This document shows positions 34,082-41,977 of a DNA stretch of 64,000 nt, piece by piece. Every line of letters starts with the position of its first letter. Position 1 is the first letter of the stretch. This stretch comes from SZUA-36 sp963704855 (lineage in GTDB: Bacteria; Pseudomonadota; Gammaproteobacteria; Xanthomonadales; SZUA-36), in the NCBI GenBank assembly GCA_963704855.1, contig CAVPHY010000002.1:186001-250000 (forward strand), in the 5' to 3' direction. Position numbers and translations under genes: made by a program. A model generated the notes under the pieces. That model worked only from the letters and a program-made list of their open reading frames with translations. It did not search any database and was not told the origin of the DNA.

Positions 34082-35458
34082 TCACGAGACTATCCTGTAA
34101 CAGGGGCTGTAGGAGGTCGCACCCGGCAGCTTCATGCGCCGTTGCTCGACAAACGACGCAAGCAAGCGATCCAGTGCCAGCATGATTTCCTTTTCGCCAT
34201 TGATCTGGAACGGCCCTTTCTGCGCTTACGGATATGATCGTTTCGGGTTTCACGTTACCCGCGACGATGCCGGAAAACGCCCGGCGCAAATTAGCTGCCA
34301 GCAGATGTTTGGGCTGGTCACGGTGCAGGTGCAGCGCTGCCATGTTTTCATGACTGGGGTTAAATGGCTGTTGGAATTCCGGTTGAATCTGCAGCAGCCA
34401 GTTGAAGTAAAAGGCGTCCTTGTGCTCCTTACGATAGTTTTTGACCTGCACCACACCTGACTTCATGGTCTGGGCCACCTGTTCAGGGTCGTTGATGATG
34501 ATCTGGTATTTTGCCTGCGCCTCCTCACCCAGGGTCAGGCCGATGAATGCGTCAATCTGCTCAAAATAGGCCGCCGATTCGGCCGGGCCGGTCAGTACAA
34601 ATGGAAACGGCATTTCGTCGTTGGCAGGATTCAGCAATACACCCAACAGGAAACAGAATTTCCTCGGCAGTTCCGACACCGCCTGGAAATACAACAAAAC
34701 CATGACCCAGGCGCGCAAAGGCCTCCAGGCGTTTTTCAATATCCGGCATGATGACCAGCTGGTTCACGATCGGGTTGGGTGATTCGGCAGCGATGATGCC
34801 CGGTTCAGAAATACCAATATAGGCATCCCCCTGAAATGCGTTGCTTGGCGTGGGCAATGGCAGCCCCTTTCATCGGGCCCTTCATCGCGCCCGGCCCACA
34901 TCCCGTGCATATGTTCAGCTTGCGCAGACCGGTTTCGTAACCCACTTTTTTCGTGTAGTCGTATTCAGTGCGTTCAATCGCATGCCCACCCCAGAAGACA
35001 ACCACATCCGGTTCACGCGAAGGGTTCATGGTATTTGCATTGCGCAAAATTTCAAAAACCGCGTTGGTAATACCTTCCTGGCTTTCCAGGTCGGTGGATG
35101 CTCGGCCACTGATTTCCGTATCAAAGTACACCAGGTCACGGATAACGGCGGACAACAGTTCGCGTACACCCTGGACCATGATGCCATCCACGAAGGCGGA
35201 ACCGGGTGCATTGCTCAGTTCAAGCCGGATACCCCGGTTGACCTGTTGTATTTCTATCTGGAAGTCCTTGTGACGTTCCAGCAGTTCTTCAGCGTCATCG
35301 CTTTCATTGCCGCTATTGAGAACCGCCAGTGAGCACCGGCGCAATAACTCGCCCAGGTCCCCACGACTGGCATCGTGCAAACGTTCAACTTCCATGCGGC
35401 TTAGCATGGTCAAAATTCCGGCCGGGTAAATCCGGGCGCTAATTGGTTCAGCAGACAA
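34082..35458 (-). pseudogene. ppnN: Nucleotide 5'-monophosphate nucleosidase PpnN (YgdH), three apparent frameshifts
   Basis: Three single-base removals (TTT or A near 34837, TTT at 34651-34653, and AAA near 34217-34220) join the frames into an about 457-residue protein collinear with E. coli PpnN. It starts at TTG 35458, supported by GGAG six bases upstream, and ends QRRMKLPG...PCYRIVS with TGA at 34082-34084. The LOG-type phosphoribohydrolase motifs are present: NICTGCGPGAMKGPMKGAA and FPGGVGTAEEI. PpnN cleaves the N-glycosidic bond of purine and pyrimidine monophosphates and is activated by (p)ppGpp. No nonsense changes or deletions are seen besides the shifts, so the gene may be intact in the organism. 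Confidence 0.8.
34805..35458 (-). CDS. ppnN: PpnN fragment, N-terminal part
   Basis: 217-residue open piece covering the DUF4478-like regulatory N-terminal domain (MLSRMEVERLHDASRGDLGE) and the first half of the LOG domain to GAAIAHAKQR. The last 12 residues are out of frame. The TTG start has a GGAG ribosome site at proper spacing. Confidence 0.6.
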   Translation of the reverse strand: MSAEPISARIYPAGILTMLSRMEVERLHDASRGDLGELLRRCSLAVLNSGNESDDAEELLERHKDFQIEIQQVNRGIRLELSNAPGSAFVDGIMVQGVRELLSAVIRDLVYFDTEISGRASTDLESQEGITNAVFEILRNANTMNPSREPDVVVFWGGHAIERTEYDYTKKVGYETGLRKLNICTGCGPGAMKGPMKGAAIAHAKQRISGGCLYWYF

Positions 35459-35548
35459 GGCAAACTCCGTTTTTTAAAAGACTTTTGTCAACCGGCTTTG
35501 CGCCGGGACACACACCATGCCACGGGATCACCCTCCACGGCAACACTG

Positions 35549-35580
35549 AAAAAAGAGAGGCCAGCTTAAAGCTGGCCTCC
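35549..35580 (-). terminator. Intrinsic terminator after the TonB receptor gene
   Basis: On the minus strand GAGGCCAGC (35579-35571) pairs with GCTGGCCTC (35565-35557), extended by one A-T pair over a three-base loop, and is followed after CTC by six T residues. It lies 28 bases beyond the receptor stop. Confidence 0.85.
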
Positions 35581-35607
35581 CGGTCACTCCCCCAAGTGTT
35601 ACTCAGG

Positions 35608-38600
35608 TCAGAAGCTGTACTTCAGACCGATACGCATTTCCCACAGGGATGCATTGGTACTGCGGCTTTGCCCACCCGGGTTGACAAAGGACTGGTACAG
35701 GTACTTGCCGTCAGCAATAGTCATATCCACGACATCATCCGTACGCGGGAAACCCGCCTCCTTCAGCACACACCAGTTATCGTTAAGCAGGTTACAGAAG
35801 TTACTGATCACGAAATAGGCGTGGAACTTGTCCTTGCTGAAGAACCCTGGGAATTCCTGCTCAAAACGCAGATCCAGGTGCCCCCACCAGTTACTCTGGT
35901 GGTCGTTGCGCTTTTGTATTCCGGGCTTCAGGCCTTCTTTCTGAATGAAGTCAAAAAAGGCTTGCTGGTCGAATCCAGGCGCATACACAACATTCGGGTC
36001 ACCGGCGCCATCGGGCACATATAGCAGGTGACGGAAATCAACCAGGTCACCGAATACATCGCCATCGTCCCGGCTAAACACATATGAGTACGGGCGGCCC
36101 TGGTTCATGGAACCGAACAGGGAGATTTTGGTGCGGTTATCACCCCACCAGTAGGCTTCGTATGCAAGACGCGCTGTGAAGCGATGCGGGATCGAATAAT
36201 TGGAAATGGACAGCCCCGGGTTATTTGGATCACGCACCGCGACATTTCCATAATTTGAACCGGAGGTGGAACTCGTCATCGGGTTCACATCCTTGGCCTT
36301 GGTATAGGAGTAGCCCATCGACCAGTCCCAACCATTGTCATAGGCTTTATTCAGGCCGATCGACCAGTTCAACGCGGTTGCATCGTCACCCTTTACGTTG
36401 GTTAAAATCGTGTCGGCAAGGAAGCCGCGGGTACTGCGATAGACCGGGCGGCCATCCGGTGCCGTACCGATCTGTTCCAGGTTGGAACGAACCACGATGG
36501 CCGAATCATTGGCCATGGTGTAGAGCAGGTCACTGTTCAGGATATAACCGTCACCCAGCTTGCCAAGGTCGAGGTCGTAGGTTACACCCATATTGAATTT
36601 CCAATTGCTCGGCAATTTGAAGTTCGGGTCAATCGCGTCAACGTTACCGTCAACTGAGCCGGAGGCAACCGCATCATACATGTCCTGCGGCACATCCCAG
36701 ATCGGACGTCCGTCACCAGTCCATGCGATTGAATCGAAGTCCCAGTTACCGGTACCACCGTTGTTGTTGTCGATTTCGCGTTCACGCACCTCGACCAGGG
36801 TCGCACCGTCGTTTGAATAGTTATTCGATAACCAGACATTCGGGTTGCCGCCGCTATACAGACCAGCTCCCGCACGTACACTTGTGCGGTCATTGACATC
36901 CCAGTTGAACCCAATGCGGGGCTGAATCAGATCCATACCATCGAAGTTGGATGCATTGGTAAAACCGTTACGCGCAAAGAATTTGTCATTTGCGCGCGGC
37001 AGGTCATCACTGGTGTACCACTCGTAACGCACACCGGCTACCAACACCATGTCGCCACCGCTGAAGGTGATTTCGTCCTGCGCGTAAAGCGTGTTGATTT
37101 CATAGGCCCAGACTGCCGCACCATCGTTGGGATCGTTGGTCGGACGGGCATTCTCGTAAATGATGTCGTCGGATGGACTCAGGAACCCATTTCTGAAGTT
37201 TTCAATACAACCGTTCGGGTTGTCATTACTGCAGTTGCCATCAAAAACATATTCGCCTTCAGTTTCCTGGATGAACAGGTTAAAGATATCCAACTCGTCA
37301 CGTTCATAACCGCCGGTGATCACGTGGTTGCCGGTGATGTATTTACCGGCAAATTTGTAATTATCGGTCTCGTAGTTGAGCAGGTTCGACTGGCGTGAAT
37401 CATCCACACCCAGGTAGACGGTTGCGGCGCTGCCATTGTTAAAGGTACGAATCTGCACTTCACCAAAACCCGGTTCGCCGATGTTCAGCTGGCGGTTGTC
37501 CAGCTTGAAGTGGCCGCCGCGAACCTCGGTGGAGAACTGGTCGTTCCAGTCTGAGAAAATGTGCAGGGTATAGGCTTTCAACTTGGCACCACGCTCGTAA
37601 TAGTGGTTGGAGTATGAAAGTCTTGAAGAACCGCCATCACTCTCTGACAGGCTGAAGCCGTCATTGTAGTTGTAGGTGAATGCAGCGCGATGGTTATCGT
37701 TGATCTGCCAATCCAGTTTTGCAACCAGTTTTTCATCTTCAACCGGTAAAGTGGCCGGGAAACCGCCAACGTCATAACCATAAACGCTTTGGGCGATAGA
37801 AGCGATTTCATTGAGCTGCGCGACGCTGACACCATCGACCACGTCTCCGGCGCCTGAATCGGCACCGCCGCGGTTGAACTGCTGCACACCGTCCAGCTTT
37901 TCATATGCCAGGAAGAAGAACAGTTTGTCCTTGATGATCGGGCCACCGACGGTCGCACCGTAACGTTTTTCGGAGTAATTGCCGTTGTCGATCTTGTCGC
38001 CTTCCAGCTTGTCGCCTTTCATGGAATCATTGGTGTAGTCAAAAAATGCCGAACCGAAAAATTCATTACCACCCGACTTGGTTACCGCATTGATATTACA
38101 ACCGGTAAAACCGCCGTACTGAACATCAAACGGCGCCAGTTCTACAGATACCTGCTGAATGGCATCGTAGGGGAATGGCTGTCTTTCGGTGGGGTAACCA
38201 TTGCTGTTCAAGCCGAAATTGTCGTTCATTCTCACACCATCAACCGTCAGGCTGTTGAAGCGTGAGTTTGCACCTGCGCACTGGATCGCACCAACGAAGG
38301 CCGCATCCTGGTAGATACGCGGGTCAAAACGGATGACGTCGCGGACATCACGGTTAATGGCCGGGTAGTCCTCGAGATCCTCGATGTTGTAGGTGGACGC
38401 CGGGCCCAATGCAACCTGCTCCGTCGTGACCGCTGCCGAGGTAACGATGACCTCTTCCATATCGCTCAGACCAAGTGTCATCGGTAGTATGAAGGTATCA
38501 CCCAGTCGAACAAAAACGTCCGTGACGGTCTGGTCTGAATAACCCATTGCACTGGCTTTCACCGTGTAGGGACCACCGATACGCAAGCCCGTAAATGTGG

Positions 38601-38811
38601 CCGAACCGGCGGAGGTGACGTTGGCTGTACGGGTACTGCCAGTGCGCGTATCGGTCACGCTCACAACCGCATCAGTCGCCGGCAATTCATTCGGTGCAGC
38701 AACATTCACCCTCAACGCCGAGGTTGTCTGTTGTGCCAGGGTGGTTAATGGGATCGTAAGAAAGAGAAGAAATATCAGGAAAGCAAATGAGTTTGGGGTT
38801 CTTTTATACAT
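35608..38811 (-). CDS. Oar-like TonB-dependent outer-membrane receptor
   Basis: 1067 residues from ATG 38811, chosen because it starts a clear signal peptide (MYKRTPNSFAFLIFLLF, cleavage near TLAQQ); the frame opens further upstream without signal features. After it come a carboxypeptidase-regulatory-like beta-sandwich (about 30-110: VSVTDTRTGSTRTANVTSAG), a plug domain (about 125-260, with SLTVDGVRMND) and a long barrel ending in WEMRIGLKYSF with a terminal phenylalanine. Such Oar/SusC-like receptors import peptides, glycans or other large nutrients. No partner SusD-like or transporter gene is adjacent, and the substrate is unknown. It has its own terminator and probably its own promoter. 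Confidence 0.88.
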   Translation of the reverse strand: MYKRTPNSFAFLIFLLFLTIPLTTLAQQTTSALRVNVAAPNELPATDAVVSVTDTRTGSTRTANVTSAGSATFTGLRIGGPYTVKASAMGYSDQTVTDVFVRLGDTFILPMTLGLSDMEEVIVTSAAVTTEQVALGPASTYNIEDLEDYPAINRDVRDVIRFDPRIYQDAAFVGAIQCAGANSRFNSLTVDGVRMNDNFGLNSNGYPTERQPFPYDAIQQVSVELAPFDVQYGGFTGCNINAVTKSGGNEFFGSAFFDYTNDSMKGDKLEGDKIDNGNYSEKRYGATVGGPIIKDKLFFFLAYEKLDGVQQFNRGGADSGAGDVVDGVSVAQLNEIASIAQSVYGYDVGGFPATLPVEDEKLVAKLDWQINDNHRAAFTYNYNDGFSLSESDGGSSRLSYSNHYYERGAKLKAYTLHIFSDWNDQFSTEVRGGHFKLDNRQLNIGEPGFGEVQIRTFNNGSAATVYLGVDDSRQSNLLNYETDNYKFAGKYITGNHVITGGYERDELDIFNLFIQETEGEYVFDGNCSNDNPNGCIENFRNGFLSPSDDIIYENARPTNDPNDGAAVWAYEINTLYAQDEITFSGGDMVLVAGVRYEWYTSDDLPRANDKFFARNGFTNASNFDGMDLIQPRIGFNWDVNDRTSVRAGAGLYSGGNPNVWLSNNYSNDGATLVEVREREIDNNNGGTGNWDFDSIAWTGDGRPIWDVPQDMYDAVASGSVDGNVDAIDPNFKLPSNWKFNMGVTYDLDLGKLGDGYILNSDLLYTMANDSAIVVRSNLEQIGTAPDGRPVYRSTRGFLADTILTNVKGDDATALNWSIGLNKAYDNGWDWSMGYSYTKAKDVNPMTSSTSGSNYGNVAVRDPNNPGLSISNYSIPHRFTARLAYEAYWWGDNRTKISLFGSMNQGRPYSYVFSRDDGDVFGDLVDFRHLLYVPDGAGDPNVVYAPGFDQQAFFDFIQKEGLKPGIQKRNDHQSNWWGHLDLRFEQEFPGFFSKDKFHAYFVISNFCNLLNDNWCVLKEAGFPRTDDVVDMTIADGKYLYQSFVNPGGQSRSTNASLWEMRIGLKYSF

Positions 38812-38954
38812 TGGGTTGTCCACCTTTAAATCATCAAGAAAATGTTGATTTTCCGGGAGCCAGGAAGAGGTTGATTGGTTTAACCGGGATTGGAGTCTGA
38901 ATAATGCTTCCAACTGGACAAACGATCACGCCCCTGCGAACACTGCCTCCTTCA

Positions 38955-38971
38955 CATTACACTAAGTAATG
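38955..38971. promoter_or_regulatory. Palindromic candidate operator of the TonB receptor gene
   Basis: CATTAC (38955-38960) and GTAATG (38966-38971) form a perfect 6-bp inverted repeat with a 5-base centre, about 145 bases upstream of the receptor start. A TACAAT -10-like hexamer lies nearby on the minus strand (38987-38982). A repressor site next to the transcription start is plausible. Which regulator is unknown. Confidence 0.4.
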
Positions 38972-39137
38972 ATCGGAGCGATTGTAGCAAGGATTTATTA
39001 CAAAATCTTAACAATTGAGTATATTTTTTTGTGTGGACATACGGCAATTTGTAGCTAAGTCCCGTATGTGACTGTTGCTTGGCACTTTTTCCATTTTTCC
39101 CGTCTGAAAAAGAATTACAGGGCGACGCAACCCAGTC

Positions 39138-39166
39138 TTTCAATGCGCGTTCCGCTTGGTTAGAAT
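39138..39166 (+). promoter_or_regulatory. Probable promoter of tRNA-Pro
   Basis: TAGAAT at 39161-39166 is a good -10 hexamer, with TTTCAA 17 bases upstream as a weak -35. The tRNA begins 13 bases after the -10, the usual distance. The GC-rich run between them could serve as a stringent discriminator. Confidence 0.5.
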
Positions 39167-39178
39167 ACGCGCCTTAGT

Positions 39179-39255
39179 CGGGGTGTAGCTCAGCCTGGTA
39201 GAGCACCACGTTCGGGACGTGGGGGTCGTGAGTTCAAATCTCGCCATCCCGACCA
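39179..39255 (+). tRNA. tRNA-Pro (anticodon CGG)
   Basis: 77 bases including an encoded CCA. The acceptor stem CGGGGTG pairs with CATCCCG (one G-U), the D arm is GCTC/GAGC, the anticodon stem is CCACG/CGTGG with loop TTCGGGA giving anticodon CGG, and the T arm is GTGAG/CTCGC around TTCAAAT. The 3' end is A-CCA. It reads CCG codons. It stands alone between the TonB receptor and prpE. Confidence 0.97.
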
Positions 39256-39317
39256 ATAATCGTTGAGTCACTTCCCGGGTGACCACCCAATCTGTGAACC
39301 ACGGTTTTATATCTGCG

Positions 39318-41201
39318 TTATTCCCCCAGACCCAGGGCTTCTGCGATTTCACTCAAAACCATGGGATCATCGATTGTCGCTGGCATCTTGTATTCCTTGC
39401 CGTCGGCAATATTGCGCATCGTACCCCTTAAAATCTTGCCTGAACGGGTTTTTGGCAGGCGCGGCACGACGTAAATATCCCGGGGGGTTGCGATTGGCCC
39501 TACCAGTGTGCGCACCGTGTCCACCAGGCTTTTCTTCAGATCCGATAGATCAATGTTCGAACCGCTGTTGAGCACCACGAAACCCAGCGGCATTTCACCT
39601 TTGAGCTTGTCTTCAACACCGATGACCGCACACTCGGCAACATCGGGATGCGATGACAGCGCTTCCTCCAGGGCCCCGGTTGAAAGACGGTGACCGGCGA
39701 CATTGATCACATCATCGATACGGCTCATGACCCACAGGTATCCCTCCTCATCCATCACACCGGCGTCACCGGTCAGGTAATAGCCTTCAAAACGGGAAAG
39801 GTAGGCCTGGTGGTAGCGTTTGCGGTTACCCCACAAGGTATTCAGACATCCGGGTGGCAGTGGCAGCTTGACCATGATGTAGCCGGACTGGCCCCTGGGC
39901 ACTTCGTTGCCTGCATCATCGAGCACCCTGATGTCATAGCCCGGTACTGCAACCGTGGGTGAACCGGCCTTGACCGGCAGGTGCTCGACACCCATCGGGT
40001 TGGCCGCCATCGGCCAGCCACTTTCCGTTTGCCACCAGTGGTCTATCACCGGAATCCCGAGCTGCCTCTCAGCCCAGTGCAGCGTATCCGGGTCACAGCG
40101 CTCACCGGCCAGGTAGAGGGCCTTCAGACTGCTGATATCGTGGTTCTTGAGCAGTGCACCTGACGGGTCTTCGCGGCGGATGGCGCGGAAGGCCGTTGGT
40201 GCGGTGAACAGGCAATTGACCTTGTGCTGTTCGATGACACGCCAGAATGCACTCGCATCGGGTGTCCCTACCGGCTTGCCTTCATACAGGATAGTTGTAC
40301 AACCGTGAAGCAGGGGTGCGTAAATGATATAGGAGTGGCCGACTACCCAGCCGATGTCCGAAGCAGCCCAGTAAACATCGCCGGGCTCGACATTGTAGAT
40401 ATTTTTCATGCTCCACTTGAGCGCGACTGCGTGCCCGCCGTTGGGCCGGACCACGCCTTTTGGCTCCCCGGTGGTCCCGGATGTATACAGGATATAAAGC
40501 GGATCTGTCGCACTCACCGGCACACAGGGTACTGCATGCGCCTGCGCCACTGCATCGTTCCACAGAACCGTTGATGGATGTGGATCCTCGACCGGCAGTT
40601 GTGGCCGGGAGACGATGATACGGGCCAGGTTTTCAACCCCGGCCAGTTCAAGTGCCTTATCCAGCAAGGGAAGATAGGGAATAATCTTCTTGCCCTCGAT
40701 ACCACAACTCGCGCTGATCACCAGTTTCGGGCTGGCATCCACGACCCTCGTGGCCAGTTCCTTTGCTGCAAACCCGCCAAAGACTACCGAGTGGATCGCA
40801 CCGATCCTGGCGCAGGCCAGCACTGCGATGACCGCCTCGGGTATCATCGGCATGTAGACGATGACACGATCACCCTTTTCGACCCCGTGGTTCTGCAGCA
40901 CATTGGCAAACACGGCCACTTCGTCGCGTAACTCGGAGTAACTGTAAGTGCGCACCTGCCCGGTGACGGGACTATCGTAAATCAGGGCCTTCTGCCCGGC
41001 CCTGCCCTGTTCACAGTGCCGGTCGAGAGCGTTGTAACAGGTATTGATCTCACCACCGGCAAACCATTCATAATAAGGCGCATCCGAGCTATCGATCACT
41101 TGATCCCAGGGTTTTGTCCAAACCAGCTCTGCAGCAGTTTCTGCCCAGAAGCCTTCGGGGTTCTCCATTGAGTTTCGGTAAAGTGTCCGGTAATCCATCA
41201 T
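39318..41201 (-). CDS. prpE: Propionyl-CoA/acetyl-CoA synthetase (AMP-forming)
   Basis: 627 residues. The adenylation core YILYTSGTTGEPKG (about 235-250), DHWWQTESGWP and YLTGDAGVMDEEGYL are present, and the catalytic lysine is in KTRSGKILRG near the C-terminus. The shorter length and the GVVRPNGGHAVAL stretch favour PrpE (propionate) over Acs (acetate), though such enzymes accept both. It activates short-chain acids to acyl-CoA. Upstream is an AC(T/C)AAAG box at the same distance from the start as in the symporter operon, so it probably belongs to the CrbSR regulon. Start ATG at 41201, or the adjacent ATG at 41198. Confidence 0.88.
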   Translation of the reverse strand: MMDYRTLYRNSMENPEGFWAETAAELVWTKPWDQVIDSSDAPYYEWFAGGEINTCYNALDRHCEQGRAGQKALIYDSPVTGQVRTYSYSELRDEVAVFANVLQNHGVEKGDRVIVYMPMIPEAVIAVLACARIGAIHSVVFGGFAAKELATRVVDASPKLVISASCGIEGKKIIPYLPLLDKALELAGVENLARIIVSRPQLPVEDPHPSTVLWNDAVAQAHAVPCVPVSATDPLYILYTSGTTGEPKGVVRPNGGHAVALKWSMKNIYNVEPGDVYWAASDIGWVVGHSYIIYAPLLHGCTTILYEGKPVGTPDASAFWRVIEQHKVNCLFTAPTAFRAIRREDPSGALLKNHDISSLKALYLAGERCDPDTLHWAERQLGIPVIDHWWQTESGWPMAANPMGVEHLPVKAGSPTVAVPGYDIRVLDDAGNEVPRGQSGYIMVKLPLPPGCLNTLWGNRKRYHQAYLSRFEGYYLTGDAGVMDEEGYLWVMSRIDDVINVAGHRLSTGALEEALSSHPDVAECAVIGVEDKLKGEMPLGFVVLNSGSNIDLSDLKKSLVDTVRTLVGPIATPRDIYVVPRLPKTRSGKILRGTMRNIADGKEYKMPATIDDPMVLSEIAEALGLGE

Positions 41202-41239
41202 CAGGCCGTCCTGTGTTGAGTGGCAGTGTGCAAGTTCAT

Positions 41240-41282
41240 ATTTTATGGCCCGTTGCCAAAAGGAAAATATTCGACTTTAGTG
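41240..41282 (-). promoter_or_regulatory. prpE promoter with candidate CrbR box
   Basis: Minus strand: ACTAAAGT at 41281-41274, 73 bases from the start codon, and a TAAAAT -10 hexamer at 41245-41240, with box and -10 centres about 35 bases apart. The identical octamer at the identical distance precedes the DUF4212-symporter operon. A position around -42 fits an activator. Binding by CrbR is inference. Confidence 0.5.
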
Positions 41283-41290
41283 AGGGGTGT

Positions 41291-41977
41291 TTAAAAATAT
41301 CTCATATGAGGCTGAAGCCTGAGCGCACCGGATGGGTCCATCCTCGATGCAATGGCAAGCATCAGTTCAGCGGTTGCACAGGCATCGATCAGGGCATTGT
41401 GCGCGGTGTATCGTGGCAGGTTGTAAAGCGAGCGTAGCGTACTCAGCTGCAAGTCACCCGGTTTCACTGGCTGATCACGTCGCTTTCGCATCGCCAACTC
41501 CATGTGCATGGTATCCAATACGGCAAAAGGCGGTGAAACACCGGCCCAGGAGAGACAGGCCTGCTGCAGGAAAGCCACGTCAAGACCGGCATGGTGAAAC
41601 AACCAGACGCGCCCCTGCGCCGCCTCGAACAAAGCCTGCAAACCGTCTTCCAGCGGAACACCCGCAGCCACATCACTGTCCATCAGTTCATGAATCGCGG
41701 CACTGTCACCTACCGACTGCCGGGCGTTGACCATGATATGCCGGTTAGTCCCAAAACGGATTCGGCCATGATCGATCTGTGTCCAGCCGATCGCGATAAT
41801 ATGGTTTTGACGGGCGTCCAGACCGGTCAGTTCAAGATCAACCGAAATCAGTGGCGTATCGACCAGGTGGTTGGCCTTTAAGCCGGCACAGGCTTCGATA
41901 TAGGGCAGCAGGCTGACTTGCCCGCACTGATGGGCAAGCACCCGGCAGCGTCTGCGCAGGCGCCACTGCCGGAACAT
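41291..41977 (-). CDS. DEDDh 3'-5' exonuclease (DnaQ/PolC-epsilon-like)
   Basis: 228 residues. The exonuclease motifs are visible: ISVDLELTGLD (Exo I, D and E), HHAGLDVAFL (Exo II) and YTAHNALIDACATAEL (Exo III with histidine and aspartate). The start overlaps the stop of the CBS/nucleotidyltransferase gene (TGATG), a pairing seen in many genomes near ActP-type symporters. It is probably a cytosolic ssDNA or RNA exonuclease, perhaps acting on nucleotide-linked substrates. Its link with acetate metabolism is by neighbourhood only. Confidence 0.85.
   Translation of the reverse strand: MFRQWRLRRRCRVLAHQCGQVSLLPYIEACAGLKANHLVDTPLISVDLELTGLDARQNHIIAIGWTQIDHGRIRFGTNRHIMVNARQSVGDSAAIHELMDSDVAAGVPLEDGLQALFEAAQGRVWLFHHAGLDVAFLQQACLSWAGVSPPFAVLDTMHMELAMRKRRDQPVKPGDLQLSTLRSLYNLPRYTAHNALIDACATAELMLAIASRMDPSGALRLQPHMRYF

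Larger units (their letters stand above)
32251..34085 (-). pseudogene. M2 family peptidyl-dipeptidase lipoprotein, five apparent frameshifts
   Basis: Pieces in successive frames join into one angiotensin-converting-enzyme-like (M2) zinc dipeptidyl carboxypeptidase of about 610 residues. From GTG 34085, which overlaps the ppnN stop as GTGA, removal of one T in TTTT (34070-34073) gives a lipoprotein signal ending LLLLAC, then one C near 34022 leads to KPGDDSN. Further single-base removals near 33321, 33212 and 33151 restore LGEQYGTD, VAPEDEV and GFDAITMV. The zinc site HHELGH and the glutamate in HEAVGDT remain intact in the last piece. All five events are apparent insertions, so I suspect sequence error at least as much as decay. 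Intact, it would be an exported peptidase trimming C-terminal dipeptides. Confidence 0.75.
38812..39178. other. Spacer between the TonB receptor and tRNA-Pro
   Basis: 367 bases without a protein gene. On the minus strand it is the leader and promoter region of the receptor, including a 17-base palindrome. At the plus-strand end it holds the tRNA promoter. Part of the leader is open in frame with the receptor but lacks coding features. Nothing else was seen. Confidence 0.6.

Noticed and set aside
39140..39352. Minus-strand frame across the tRNA
   Set aside because: It reads through the tRNA-Pro gene in antisense and has no protein features.
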